Notes: a model not told the origin generated them from the letters alone. 64,000 nt of DNA from Fluviicola sp. (GCF_029266855.1 NZ_JAQSWB010000001.1:992001-1056000); one strand, 5' to 3'. Numbered from the stretch's first letter, positions 1-8,292 are shown. Translations and numbers: made by a program.

Positions 1-872
1 AATAATTCCGGATGTTCAATTCGGGAAACAGTTTTTAAATTGCCATCTGCAGTTACAATATCCAGGGAACGAACTGACATCACTACCGATCCATACCCGA
101 TATACCTTCCATGGCAATTGACACTCACCGAACCGCCAACCGTAAAATTGGCGTAGGATTGCATCACTTTCACGCTTAAATTATGTGAATCAATGTATTT
201 CTGGATGTCGCACCAACGGATTCCGGCCTCAACCTTGATCAGTTTCTCTTCAGATGAAAAAGCAATCACCCGATTCATTCCCCGCATATCGATGTGAATT
301 CCGTAAGAGCTGGCCGTTTGACCACCCATACTAAAACGCCCTCCTCCAACAGAGATATGAGATTCAGCTTCCCTGACGATTTCCTGTACATCTTCTGCTG
401 AACCGGGAATAAATACCTTAGAAACCAAAACCGGATTTAAGCGCGAAACATCATTCACAATCTTTTCACCTGTTTTCAAATGTTTGATTGGTTCTGCATC
501 CGGGTTTTTATAATAGTCCGAAGCCAGATTCGGACTTGTTCCAAACTTATTTTCTTTTCGTGTTCCCCTTCTGAAACCTAAAACAATAAACAGGAAAAGA
601 GGTCCGAAAACCGGGATAAGAATCAACCAAAGCCAGTACCCCGACATTCCGGAATCGTGTAAGCGTTTATTGGCGGTACAAAATAGTGCCCAGTATAATA
701 AAGGATACAGAACCCATGTGGCTGATACAGAAACACTTTTTTCCAAAATATGATACAAAACATAAAAGATCGTCCATATAAAAATGGAAACCAGCCAATA
801 CGTACGTCGGTTTATTCTTCCTCTTTTGGTAAAGAGCAGGTAAGAAATGGGCAGTTGTTTTTGATAATCCAT
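1..872 (-). CDS. DUF805 membrane domain fused to FAD-binding (PCMH-type) oxidase, C-terminus missing
   Basis: An open frame starts at the ATG at 872 and runs off the left edge (290 codons visible, no stop). Residues about 1-115 are a DUF805-type membrane domain: GRINRRTYW near residue 18, several hydrophobic helices, then KRLHDSGMSGYW. From about residue 140 the chain becomes an FAD-linked oxidase N-terminal domain, with SVGGGRFSMGGQT and GGSVSVNCHGRYIGYGS, which resemble the FAD pyrophosphate-binding loops of the FAD_binding_4 family. I checked the frame through the junction and it is continuous. The product would be a membrane-anchored flavin oxidoreductase; its substrate cannot be told. 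The fusion is unusual. Family assignment is firm, function is not. Confidence 0.8.
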   Translation of the reverse strand, partial: MDYQKQLPISYLLFTKRGRINRRTYWLVSIFIWTIFYVLYHILEKSVSVSATWVLYPLLYWALFCTANKRLHDSGMSGYWLWLILIPVFGPLFLFIVLGFRRGTRKENKFGTSPNLASDYYKNPDAEPIKHLKTGEKIVNDVSRLNPVLVSKVFIPGSAEDVQEIVREAESHISVGGGRFSMGGQTASSYGIHIDMRGMNRVIAFSSEEKLIKVEAGIRWCDIQKYIDSHNLSVKVMQSYANFTVGGSVSVNCHGRYIGYGSVVMSVRSLDIVTADGNLKTVSRIEHPEL

Positions 873-962
873 TCGGACGCTAATGTACAAGAAATTCTCA
901 CTCTCCAGCATAACCACACATGAAAACACACTATGAAACGATTCCTTCAAAATCAATGATCG

Positions 963-990
963 CAAAAAAGCCAATGCAAAAAGCATTGGC
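963..990 (-). terminator. Intrinsic terminator after the VOC lipoprotein gene
   Basis: GCCAATGC (970-977) and GCATTGGC (983-990) form a perfect 8-bp stem with a 5-nt loop. On the minus strand it is followed by six T (964-969). It lies about 50 nt past the stop of the VOC gene. Confidence 0.8.
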
Positions 991-1038
991 AGTTCAAAAC
1001 ATCGAAACGTTATCTTTTCTCTGACGCGGTGAATTGTT

Positions 1039-1527
1039 TTATTGTGCGGAGTGAAGTCCCAATTTGTTTCCTTCGGTGTCAATGAACAATGCAAAGAATC
1101 CCATTTCCGGGCTGATTTCGGTTTTCGGTAAGATTACCTGTCCGCCATTCTTTTCGATTTTGTCGAGCATTGGCTGCAGGTCTTTCCCCGCATTCAGGTA
1201 AAGTACCGCTCCGTCTGTTGTCGGTTTGTAATCTTTGCCTTTCACCAAAACTACGTTTACCGTTCCTTCTTCGTTCGGTAAAACCCCCATTTGATTCCCG
1301 TCCATTTCCATCTCTTCAATAGCAAGCCCCAGAATTGCCTTGTAAAAGTTTACAGCTCTTGAAAAATCTGCTACGGGAATTTCTACAATTGAAACTAAAT
1401 TATTCATCTTATTTTCTTTTTGAATTTGACTATTTTCTGCTTTTCCTTCTTTGTTTTCTGTTTCGGTACAAGCCGAGAAACCTATTGCGAGCAGGATTAC
1501 CGCGCTCAGTATTGTTCTTTTCATCAT
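1039..1527 (-). CDS. VOC-family (glyoxalase-like) lipoprotein
   Basis: 162 aa. The N-terminus is a lipoprotein signal with the lipobox FSAC, Cys at about residue 20, followed by a charged Glu/Lys/Asn linker. Residues about 42-162 form one vicinal-oxygen-chelate domain: VEIPVADFSRAVNFYKAILG at the start and FALFIDTEGNKLGLH at the end. Such domains act as metal-dependent glyoxalases, dioxygenases or ligand-binding proteins. Most relatives are cytoplasmic, so export as a lipoprotein is notable. Two Met codons open the frame (1527 and 1524). A candidate promoter and a terminator flank it, so it is probably transcribed alone. Confidence 0.85.
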   Translation of the reverse strand: MMKRTILSAVILLAIGFSACTETENKEGKAENSQIQKENKMNNLVSIVEIPVADFSRAVNFYKAILGLAIEEMEMDGNQMGVLPNEEGTVNVVLVKGKDYKPTTDGAVLYLNAGKDLQPMLDKIEKNGGQVILPKTEISPEMGFFALFIDTEGNKLGLHSAQ

Positions 1528-1540
1528 CTGATTTTTGATG

Positions 1541-1548
1541 CGAAGTTA
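1541..1548 (-). promoter_or_regulatory. Candidate -7 element TAACTTCG
   Basis: The minus strand reads TAACTTCG, 14 nt before the ATG at 1527. It resembles the Bacteroidota -7 box TAnnTTTG with one change. The same octamer precedes the pseudouridine synthase gene at 55545. No clear -33 TTG is seen. Confidence 0.35.
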
Positions 1549-1587
1549 GAATGATCGAAGGGCTCGAAATAGTAAAAATGCGACACG

Positions 1588-2409
1588 CTAATCCTTAGCG
1601 TAAAAAAGAGAAGATAAAATCATTTGCTCGTCCGACAAAAAGTCTTTTGGCCTGATGCCCGTAAATTCCTTGAAGTCCTTTATGAAATGATTTTGGTCAT
1701 AATACTCGCTCTCGTAAGCAATTTCGGTAAATGTTTCGGTCTGTTGGTTGAGCAACAGTTTTAAGGCGGTTTGCAAGCGGACAACTTTACCCAATTGTTT
1801 TGGGCTCATGCCGATTTGTTTCAAAAATTTCCGTTCAAGCTGTCTGCGCTTCGATAAATCTTCTTTTAAAATTGATTTGATCGGCGAACTTCCGCTCGTT
1901 GCAAGAAGTGCATCAACAGTAGTTTTTACGATGTTGTCAATCGTAGCTTTTTCGTTGAGTATGTTTAGCAGAAATGTTTCAATTATCTCAATCCTTTGTT
2001 GTGTACCGGCAGCGTGAATGATTTGTTGCTCCAACTCATTGGCAGTTGTTTGCCCGAAAATCTCCGCGATCGGAGTTTCCTTGTTTTCCAAATCTTTGAG
2101 CGGTGTTTTTATAAAGTTCGTAACCCCATACGGATAAAAACGTGTTGCAAAACAGTGCACATACCCGACAGGCTGGATCGTGAAGGGTTCTGTAATCTGT
2201 CCTACCACGATTGCCCGTGGCTGTATAATAAATTCGTTTTCAGAAGTATACCGCCTGATATCATCGCCCAAAATAAATATCAACTCCATACAACCATCCG
2301 GAATAATCCGTTGTTTTTCGGAATTGAATTCAGCCTGAACCTCCAAGGTCCAATAGCACTTAATCAATGAGTCTAAGTCTCTATTTGGTTGGAATGTGTG
2401 ATAAGTCAT
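1588..2409 (-). CDS. AraC-family transcriptional regulator with DUF6597-type N-terminus
   Basis: 273 aa. The N-terminal 100 residues resemble the DUF6597 domain found in AraC-like regulators: a start YHTFQPNRDLDSLIKCYWTL, then IPDGCMELIF and a PRAIVVGQIT segment. The C-terminal 90 residues are the AraC double helix-turn-helix, with FTEIAYESEYYDQNHFIKDF and FTGIRPKDFL as the second recognition region. It sits 60 bp upstream of the VOC gene on the same strand and may control it or itself. No operator is obvious. Confidence 0.85.
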   Translation of the reverse strand: MTYHTFQPNRDLDSLIKCYWTLEVQAEFNSEKQRIIPDGCMELIFILGDDIRRYTSENEFIIQPRAIVVGQITEPFTIQPVGYVHCFATRFYPYGVTNFIKTPLKDLENKETPIAEIFGQTTANELEQQIIHAAGTQQRIEIIETFLLNILNEKATIDNIVKTTVDALLATSGSSPIKSILKEDLSKRRQLERKFLKQIGMSPKQLGKVVRLQTALKLLLNQQTETFTEIAYESEYYDQNHFIKDFKEFTGIRPKDFLSDEQMILSSLFYAKD

Positions 2410-2576
2410 TTGTTAGATAATATTTACTACACCCAAAGCGGGATTTAAAAGTAATAAACTGTATTTGATCGCGCAATTGACAGATATAATTTAAATCGGA
2501 AAGAAAAATGGGAGAAGTTATTTGTAAGGAGAAATTTACTGTCTACCCACACAAATCTGTACATGCATTTTCAAAA

Positions 2577-3002
2577 TTAGATGCGGGGCCATTTCCACGC
2601 ATAACGGATAATCAGGCCAAGAAGAGCGACTTCTGCAACAGCCCCAAATACCATGTGTATCCAGACTTCTCCTGCCAGATTAAACAATGTATAAGGAATA
2701 TATAGCGCAGCCACGATTATGTTTGTAAAGCGATTTACTTTAGCCGACAGGGCAACGGAAAGGAAAATCATCAATACCGGAATTGTCATTGAGGCTAGTG
2801 CTGCCAAAAGAAATCCTTGCGTAATATCAAATACAAATACCTTGTCTGCTAACATATCTTCCAGTACGCCAGGCATGAACAAATGAAAATGATCTATATA
2901 GATGTATAGAAACATAAAACTTGTCCACAGCGCTGCAAGCTTTAATTTCAAATTGATCTTGATTTCTTCCAACCCTTTTTGTTGTGTTTTTTGTGTATCC
3001 AT
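2577..3002 (-). CDS. DUF6326-family membrane protein
   Basis: 141 aa, four predicted hydrophobic helices. The opening INLKLKLAALWTSFMFLYIY and the following MPGVLEDMLADK match my memory of the DUF6326 family, small inner-membrane proteins of unknown role common in Flavobacteriia. It ends IRYAWKWPRI. The gene is followed 167 bp later by the AraC regulator and preceded by a Crp/Fnr regulator, all on the minus strand. Confidence 0.7.
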   Translation of the reverse strand: MDTQKTQQKGLEEIKINLKLKLAALWTSFMFLYIYIDHFHLFMPGVLEDMLADKVFVFDITQGFLLAALASMTIPVLMIFLSVALSAKVNRFTNIIVAALYIPYTLFNLAGEVWIHMVFGAVAEVALLGLIIRYAWKWPRI

Positions 3003-3039
3003 AAATTATCAACTTTACTTTTTACGTTAAACGATACAG

Positions 3040-3047
3040 CAAAAGTA
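3040..3047 (-). promoter_or_regulatory. Candidate -7 element TACTTTTG for the DUF6326 gene
   Basis: The minus strand reads TACTTTTG, an exact match to TAnnTTTG, 38 nt upstream of the ATG at 3002. No TTG at usual spacing was found. Confidence 0.4.
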
Positions 3048-3110
3048 GATTGGTTAAACACAAAAAACCGTTCACTTAAGTTAAGAAATATGTTTTAGCT
3101 CCTCCCTGTG

Positions 3111-3713
3111 CTAACGCTTGGTCTTCAGGAGCGATGCTCCTTCTTTCCCAAGAATTCGTGCTCTTAATCTGCTTAATGACTGAGGCTTGATACCTAAATA
3201 GCTCGCTAATTGGTGCTGGGGAACACGCTGAATAAGGTCGGGTCTTTTTTGCAATAAATTGAGGTATCGTTGTTCGGGTGAAGAAGTTTTGAACTTGTCA
3301 AAGTCTATCCGTTGTTTGGCTAAAAGTTCTTCGGATAATATTCTGCAAATGGTTTCGAACTTTGGAAACTTGCTGTTTATTTCAGCTTCCATGTCCGAAT
3401 TTGAAACTGTAAGTATGGTGTCTTCCAAGCAACTTACATAATATTCGGAGGGTGTTTTGCTTATTACACAAGGAGGAGTAAATGCTTCCATTTCGGTATA
3501 GAAAGCAGTCGTTTTTTCTTCACCATCTAAAACATAATATACCCGAATACAGCCTTTTAGAACAAAGTAGCTATCTTTCGATCTCTCCCCTTCTTCAAGT
3601 AAAATTGTCCCTTTCTTTACAGAACGAAATATGTCCAAAGACTCGATTGCTTTCTTTTCATCTTCAGTCAGCGAAATGTATTTTGATATAAAGTCAAATA
3701 GTATGTCTTGCAT
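3111..3713 (-). CDS. Crp/Fnr-family transcriptional regulator (first)
   Basis: 200 aa. Residues about 20-110 form a cyclic-nucleotide-binding-like beta barrel (KKGTILLEEGERSKDSYFVLKG). The C-terminus is a short winged-helix region with RVPQHQLASYLGIKPQSLSR, which is the Bacteroidota version of this family. The ligand is unknown; most relatives lack clear cAMP-binding residues. It ends about 110 bp upstream of the DUF6326 gene on the same strand and begins next to the long hairpin repeat at 3791-3926. Confidence 0.85.
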   Translation of the reverse strand: MQDILFDFISKYISLTEDEKKAIESLDIFRSVKKGTILLEEGERSKDSYFVLKGCIRVYYVLDGEEKTTAFYTEMEAFTPPCVISKTPSEYYVSCLEDTILTVSNSDMEAEINSKFPKFETICRILSEELLAKQRIDFDKFKTSSPEQRYLNLLQKRPDLIQRVPQHQLASYLGIKPQSLSRLRARILGKEGASLLKTKR

Positions 3714-3790
3714 TCTTTAAGTTGTTATTGTCTTTTGTTGCGCTTGCCACCAAATTGTTTGTTGACGAATATAGTTGATTTACTACAATT

Positions 3791-3926
3791 CTCCTCACTC
3801 TCAATCCTCACACTCACACTGAAAGAAAAGAGTGATACACTACAAATTCAGAGTGAGTTTGAGTGTGAGAGAAGAGGGCAAAAGAAAAGAGCGACACTCA
3901 CGTATCGCTCTTTTCTTTTTGTGACC
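3791..3926. repeat. Hairpin repeat R3, copy 1, ending in a terminator and GTGACC
   Basis: A long imperfect inverted repeat (CTCTCAATCCTCACACTCAC against the reverse of TGAGTTTGAGTGTGAGAG) is followed by GAGGGC and a perfect 15-bp hairpin (3880-3894 with 3905-3919), then TTTTTGTGACC. The same layout occurs at 16583-16766. It separates the first Crp/Fnr regulator from the SDR whose stop is at 3944, and should terminate that SDR transcript. Confidence 0.75.
3880..3919 (-). terminator. Intrinsic terminator after the SDR at 3944
   Basis: Perfect 15-bp stem AAAAGAAAAGAGCGA / TCGCTCTTTTCTTTT with a 10-nt loop. It is T-rich on both outer sides, so it could work in either direction. Confidence 0.7.
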
Positions 3927-3943
3927 ATCAGGATTGGTAATCG

Positions 3944-4681
3944 TTACCAGGGAATATCTCCGGTTAACGGGTTTGTTTCCTCACTGATAAATTTACCTGT
4001 TACTCCATCCTTGTCTAACAAGGCGTATTTTATAATGCGTTTTCCTGCTTCTTCAACTTCGCCACCATTGTAGCCTGTAAAATCCGTTTTTGTATATCCG
4101 GGACAAACTGCATTTACCTTGAATGGGGTGTCTCTGAGTTCGTAAGCCAGGTGTACAGTAAACATATTTAAAGCTGCTTTTGATGAACCATACACCGCAT
4201 ATTTTGCGAAGTCATAACCCATCCAATCAGGGTCGCTTTGCAGTGTAAGAGAGCCTACACTTGTGCTTACATTCACAATTCTTGGTTCCGGCGATTTGTG
4301 CAATAAATCAATAAATGCTTGTGTGACACTTGCCACACCAAATACATTCGTATTAAATGCAGACAAGAATTGCTCTTTACTTGCTTCAAGTGCGGTATAA
4401 GGTGCTCCGCCATTGATACCTGCATTGTTAATCAAAACGTCTATGCTATCTGTTTTTTTGCCCACTTCAATTCGTGCATTTTTTACTGAATTATCATCTG
4501 TTACATCGATCTGAATGGCTTCAACAGTCGTTAAATTTTCGGCTTTCAATTGTTGAACTGCTTTTGTACCATTCTCCCAACTTCTGCTTCCGAGATAAAC
4601 GTAAAATCCATTTTGCACTAGTTGTTTTGCGGTTTCAAAGCCAATACCTTTGTTGGCACCTGTGATAAATGCGGTCTTCAT
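3944..4681 (-). CDS. SDR-family oxidoreductase (partner of the Crp/Fnr regulator)
   Basis: 245 aa from the ATG at 4681; a longer frame to 4738 would overlap the operator palindrome, and the protein clearly begins MKTAFITGANKGIG. Visible SDR motifs are TGANKGIG (cofactor loop), NNAGING, a Ser in NVSTSVGSL and the active-site YGSSK (YxxxK), then NAVCPGYTKTDFTG. The size and PGYTKTD motif fit classical NADPH-dependent carbonyl-reductase-like SDRs. The substrate is unknown. It lies just downstream of a Crp/Fnr regulator and shares an identical palindrome with it. Confidence 0.9.
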   Translation of the reverse strand: MKTAFITGANKGIGFETAKQLVQNGFYVYLGSRSWENGTKAVQQLKAENLTTVEAIQIDVTDDNSVKNARIEVGKKTDSIDVLINNAGINGGAPYTALEASKEQFLSAFNTNVFGVASVTQAFIDLLHKSPEPRIVNVSTSVGSLTLQSDPDWMGYDFAKYAVYGSSKAALNMFTVHLAYELRDTPFKVNAVCPGYTKTDFTGYNGGEVEEAGKRIIKYALLDKDGVTGKFISEETNPLTGDIPW

Positions 4682-4699
4682 TTTTGCTTGTTTTAAAAA

Positions 4700-4726
4700 T
4701 TTATAGTGCAAAGATTTCACTATAAA
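4700..4726. promoter_or_regulatory. 9-bp inverted repeat in the SDR leader
   Basis: TTTATAGTG (4700-4708) and CACTATAAA (4718-4726) are perfect inverse copies separated by 9 nt. It lies between the 16-bp palindrome at 4738 and the SDR start at 4681, so it could be a second operator or a leader hairpin. Confidence 0.45.
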
Positions 4727-4737
4727 GAATGAAGTCA

Positions 4738-4753
4738 TTTACCATTTGGTAAA
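4738..4753. promoter_or_regulatory. Palindromic operator TTTACCATTTGGTAAA, copy 1
   Basis: A 16-nt near-perfect palindrome (TTTACC / GGTAAA arms) 56 bp upstream of the SDR start. The 18-nt string including one flanking base on each side is identical to that at 5360-5377. Probable binding site of the Crp/Fnr regulator encoded between the two copies. Confidence 0.7.
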
Positions 4754-4760
4754 AAGCAAA

Positions 4761-5327
4761 TCATTTGATGTTTTTTCTTATTCTGCTTAATGATTGCTGC
4801 GTAACGCCTAAGTATGAGGCAATATGAGAAAGAGCAACCCGATTAGTAAGCGTTGGATAATTTTCCAAAAATTCCAAATAGCGTGTGGTAGCGTCTTGAG
4901 AAATTACCGGACTTTTTCTGGATTTTTGATAAAGGCACTTTTGAACCATTTTGTTTTTGATGTTATCCCAACCCACTATTGTATGGGAAAGTTCCTCCCA
5001 ATCTTGTTTCGAAAACACTAGCAGTTTACAATCTGTACTGGCTTGCAGGTATTCGGCAGAAGCTGAATTTGATTCAAAGTTTACGTAATCAACCACTAAA
5101 TTATTTTCAGCTATAAAACAACGTGTAATTTCTTCTCCTCTGTTGTTGTAATAACAGCCACGAACAACACCTTCCAAAACGAAACCAACTTGTCGGGGAA
5201 TTTTCCCTGCTTCTGAAAAATACTCTTCCTTCCGAAGTTCTATTTCTTTGACTTTGCTGATAATAAGGTCAATTTGATGCTTGTTCAAGTTGCCGAATTG
5301 CAAAATATATGCTACCAATTCTTCCAT
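4761..5327 (-). CDS. Crp/Fnr-family transcriptional regulator (second)
   Basis: 188 aa. N-terminal cNMP-binding-like barrel (RKEEYFSEAGKIPRQVGFVL, then ITRCFIAENNLVVDY) and a C-terminal helix-turn-helix region VALSHIASYLGVTQQSLSR. It is a distant paralogue of the regulator at 3111-3713. The identical palindrome TTTACCATTTGGTAAA lies 33 bp upstream of its own start and again upstream of the next gene, an SDR. This suggests autoregulation plus control of that SDR (inference). Confidence 0.88.
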   Translation of the reverse strand: MEELVAYILQFGNLNKHQIDLIISKVKEIELRKEEYFSEAGKIPRQVGFVLEGVVRGCYYNNRGEEITRCFIAENNLVVDYVNFESNSASAEYLQASTDCKLLVFSKQDWEELSHTIVGWDNIKNKMVQKCLYQKSRKSPVISQDATTRYLEFLENYPTLTNRVALSHIASYLGVTQQSLSRIRKNIK

Positions 5328-5360
5328 TTTTCAAAATTAGTGATTGTCTTCACCCTGTAA

Positions 5361-5376
5361 TTTACCATTTGGTAAA
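5361..5376. promoter_or_regulatory. Palindromic operator TTTACCATTTGGTAAA, copy 2
   Basis: Identical to 4738-4753 and placed 33 bp upstream of the Crp/Fnr gene start at 5327, a suitable place for autoregulation. Confidence 0.7.
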
Positions 5377-5430
5377 AGTGAACATCTATCGAAATTCAGA
5401 ATCTCATAGTTTGGGCCTTTATTCTATGCC

Positions 5431-6339
5431 TCAATTAAACGATTGCCTAAACTCCATGGGCGATAAGTTTGTTTTGTTTTTGAATAGTTTACTAAAGGAC
5501 TGCGAATGCTCAAAGCCCAATTGATAAGCTATCTCATTCACAGTAAGATTTGTTGTTGAAAGTTTTTCTTTCGCTTTATCAATGAGTTTATTGTGAATGT
5601 GATTCAGTGTACTTTGACCTGTCAGACTTACTAAAACATCGGAAAGATATTTACTGCTCATATTTAGTTTTTCTGAAAAATAACTCACCGTTGGAAAGCT
5701 TTCAAAACTGTCTTTAGAATTAAAAAAATCATCCAATAGTAGTTCAAACTTTGAGAGTAAGGTACTATTTGGTGTTTTTCTGGTTATGAACTGCCTGTGA
5801 TAAAATCGATTACACAATGTAAGTAAAAGGTCTATCTTGGAAATGAGCACATCTTTACTGAAACTGTCTATTGGACGGTGATACTCTGATTGTATACTTT
5901 TGAATACATGCTCAATTTCACTTTCTTCTTCGTCGGAAAGTATTAAGGCTTCGTTTACAGCATAATGAAAATAGGTGTAAGACTTCATTTTAGCCGCAAA
6001 TGAAGTGTTCTTGAAAAAATCCGGGTGAATGAGCAATAACCATCCTTCATTGGGACTGGTAAAATCCACATCAATGGCAGAAACTTGCCGGGGTGCTGTA
6101 AAACCCATCACTCCTTCATTAAAATCATAGCTTGTTTGACCATAAGTGCTTTTGCATTCATAATCCTTTTTGAGACTGATAGTATAAAAACCAAGTGAAA
6201 ACCTTACTTTTTCCCGGGTCTGAAATGGAGGTAAATCTTCAAAACGGTGTATGCTCATCATAGGATGCTTTAATGCCGGGTAGCCTAAAGTCTTATGATG
6301 CTGTTGGATTGTTTCGATATGATGCACCATCAATTTCAT
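5431..6339 (-). CDS. AraC-family regulator (paralogue 1)
   Basis: 302 aa. The N-terminal sensor has FNEGVMGFTAPRQ and GWLLLIHPDFF. The C-terminal AraC HTH has FSEKLNMSSKYLSDVLVSLT and the second helix region NEIAYQLGFEHSQSFSKLF, ending SPMEFRQSFN. It is clearly a duplicate of the gene at 7304-8212: equal length, matching motifs and nearly the same last ten residues. It starts 23 bp after the stop of the SDR at 6363-7166, so the two are probably co-transcribed. Confidence 0.9.
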   Translation of the reverse strand: MKLMVHHIETIQQHHKTLGYPALKHPMMSIHRFEDLPPFQTREKVRFSLGFYTISLKKDYECKSTYGQTSYDFNEGVMGFTAPRQVSAIDVDFTSPNEGWLLLIHPDFFKNTSFAAKMKSYTYFHYAVNEALILSDEEESEIEHVFKSIQSEYHRPIDSFSKDVLISKIDLLLTLCNRFYHRQFITRKTPNSTLLSKFELLLDDFFNSKDSFESFPTVSYFSEKLNMSSKYLSDVLVSLTGQSTLNHIHNKLIDKAKEKLSTTNLTVNEIAYQLGFEHSQSFSKLFKNKTNLSPMEFRQSFN

Positions 6340-6362
6340 ATTTAAAGATATACTTAATAATT

Positions 6363-7166
6363 CTAAGATTTAATAAGGCCCATTTGTTTCTGTTTTTGCC
6401 TGGAAAATATCCGCGCAATGGTACGAAGTGGCAGTATTCGGGTAAGCATAACGATTCTTCTGTTCTTTATTCCCGATATTCGAAATGCCTTTTTTTGATC
6501 AAAAGCCATCGATAGTTCGCTTGCTACCTGACCCGGTGTTTGAGTAGCTGCATTACTTGTAAGAGATTTACCCCAGGCATTATTAGTTGCTTTTGTATTC
6601 ATAAAATTAGAGGTTGTAAGCCCCGGACTAAAAAACATCACATGAACGTTGTAAGGCTTACATTCTTCTGCAATGGAGTAAGTGAATATTTTCACGAAAT
6701 GCTTTGACGCTGCGTAAACGCTCATATATGGACTGGCAATAAAAGCTATCAGGGAACCAAGATTAATGATCGTGCCTGATTTTCTTGCTTTCATTTCCTG
6801 TAAAAACAAATGAGTTAATGCCGTTAACGAAGTACAATTGATTTGTATAATATCCAACTCGGTATTTAAATCATTGTCCGGAAATTCTCCACTTGAACCG
6901 ATTCCGGCATTATTAATTAGTACATCAACTTGTAGATTTCTTTTTTGGCACTCATCAAAAATTTCTCTGGAAGCATCCACCCTGCTAAGATCCGCTACAA
7001 TATATTCTGTTCTGATACCGTAACTACTTGAAAGTTCCTTACAGAGTTGTTGTAATTTCCCCTCACTTCTTGCTACTAAAATGAGCTTATGTTTTTTTGA
7101 AGCAAATTCTTTGGCCACGGCTTCACCTATGCCACTACTTGCTCCTGTTATTAATGTATAATTCAT
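6363..7166 (-). CDS. SDR-family oxidoreductase (with AraC partner)
   Basis: 267 aa. Motifs: TGASSGIGEAVA (cofactor loop), VADLS, NNAGIGSSGEF, a Ser in NLGSLIAF and active-site YAASK. The C-terminus extends into a basic tail after RRIVMLTRILPLR, like the DltE/YqjQ-type SDRs often called 'SDR family NAD(P)-dependent oxidoreductase'. It resembles the SDR at 14514-15296 (same type of tail). It lies between two AraC paralogues. The substrate is unknown. Confidence 0.9.
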   Translation of the reverse strand: MNYTLITGASSGIGEAVAKEFASKKHKLILVARSEGKLQQLCKELSSSYGIRTEYIVADLSRVDASREIFDECQKRNLQVDVLINNAGIGSSGEFPDNDLNTELDIIQINCTSLTALTHLFLQEMKARKSGTIINLGSLIAFIASPYMSVYAASKHFVKIFTYSIAEECKPYNVHVMFFSPGLTTSNFMNTKATNNAWGKSLTSNAATQTPGQVASELSMAFDQKKAFRISGIKNRRIVMLTRILPLRTIARIFSRQKQKQMGLIKS

Positions 7167-7303
7167 TGTTTTATCTTTTTAAATATGGATGTAAAGGTCA
7201 AAAAGATAAATCGTCCATTTGTAGCCAAAATGCCAAATATTGGGTGAGAAAAGCGGATCAATTAAAAATGAAATAGTAAGCTTGTTTTAGTAAATAGGTT
7301 TCG

Positions 7304-8212
7304 TCAGTTAAATGAGGATCTAAACTCCATCGGACTTTGTTTCGTTTTGGTTTTGAATAATTTGCTGAACGACTGTAAATGTTCAAAACCCAATTCATAT
7401 GCAATTTCGCTTACCGATAAATCCGTTGTGGACAAAAGTTCTTTTGCTTTTTCTATAAGCTTGTCGTGGATATGCTGCTGGGTGCTTTTTCCGGTTAATG
7501 TTTTAAGCAAGCTACGCAGGTATGTTGGCGATACGTTTAAGTGGTCCGAAATAGTTTGAACTGTCGGCAACCCTTTTGTCACCAAGTCATCACTGTTAAA
7601 ATATTCCGAAAGCAGGTTTTCCAGCCGGTCAAGGATCTGATGATTGGTTACTTTACGTGTAATGAATTGTCGTTGATAAAAACGTTCTGCATAGTTCAAC
7701 AAAGTTTCCAAATGCGAAATGATAATATCCTGACTGAACTTATCGATATTTGCATGATACTCGTTTTGAATGTTTCTTGCTATTTCGTTAATAATCGTTT
7801 CCTCCTTTTCAGAAAGAAACAAGGCTTCATTTACAGAATAGTCGAAATATTCGTATTTCTTTATTTTTTGAGCTAACGAAGTTCCCCATAAGAAATCAGG
7901 GTGTATGAACAACATCCAACCTTCAAGCTTTGACGGCACACCTTTTTCTTCACCGCGCAAAATTTGTCCCGGCGACATAAACGCCATCAAACCTTCATCA
8001 AAATCATATTTCTGTTGCCCGTAAAGAAGTTTATCACAACCTCTTTTTAATGACACCACATATAGGTCAAATAGCACGGCATCTATATCAGATTCATTTT
8101 TCAATCCTGACAGATCAACTATTCCAATGAGCGGATGCTGAGGTTTTGGAAGCCCCATTAAACGGTGTATTTCCGTTATTGATTCTATTCTATGCGGTTT
8201 TGTATTTGCCAT
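7304..8212 (-). CDS. AraC-family regulator (paralogue 2)
   Basis: 302 aa, same architecture as the gene at 5431-6339: sensor with FDEGLMAFMSPGQIL and GWMLFIHPDFLWG, then an HTH with ISDHLNVSPTYLRSLLKTLT and SEIAYELGFEHLQSFSKLF, ending SPMEFRSSFN. Its likely targets are the SDR genes on either side. The 21-bp-spaced direct repeats at 9509-9541, upstream of the SDR at 8534-9460, fit an AraC-type site. Confidence 0.9.
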   Translation of the reverse strand: MANTKPHRIESITEIHRLMGLPKPQHPLIGIVDLSGLKNESDIDAVLFDLYVVSLKRGCDKLLYGQQKYDFDEGLMAFMSPGQILRGEEKGVPSKLEGWMLFIHPDFLWGTSLAQKIKKYEYFDYSVNEALFLSEKEETIINEIARNIQNEYHANIDKFSQDIIISHLETLLNYAERFYQRQFITRKVTNHQILDRLENLLSEYFNSDDLVTKGLPTVQTISDHLNVSPTYLRSLLKTLTGKSTQQHIHDKLIEKAKELLSTTDLSVSEIAYELGFEHLQSFSKLFKTKTKQSPMEFRSSFN

Positions 8213-8292
8213 TTCGTATAGCTAATTTAATTTTTAAACGGATATCTTAATCAAATCAAAGTCGGTGGTAAGACAAGAAAAGGAATTTCGTT

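Noticed and set aside
2508-2705. 65-aa plus-strand frame
   Set aside because: Overlaps the DUF6326 gene on the other strand, has no family features and no promoter.
3921-3935. Third tRNA-Arg fragment (GTGACC-ATCAGGATT)
   Set aside because: Only about 15 nt resemble the tRNA 3' end, with a gap, and they run into the SDR stop; could be chance.
4681-4738. Longer N-terminus of the SDR (MTSFFIVKSL...)
   Set aside because: It would cover both inverted repeats of the control region and adds residues not seen in SDRs.
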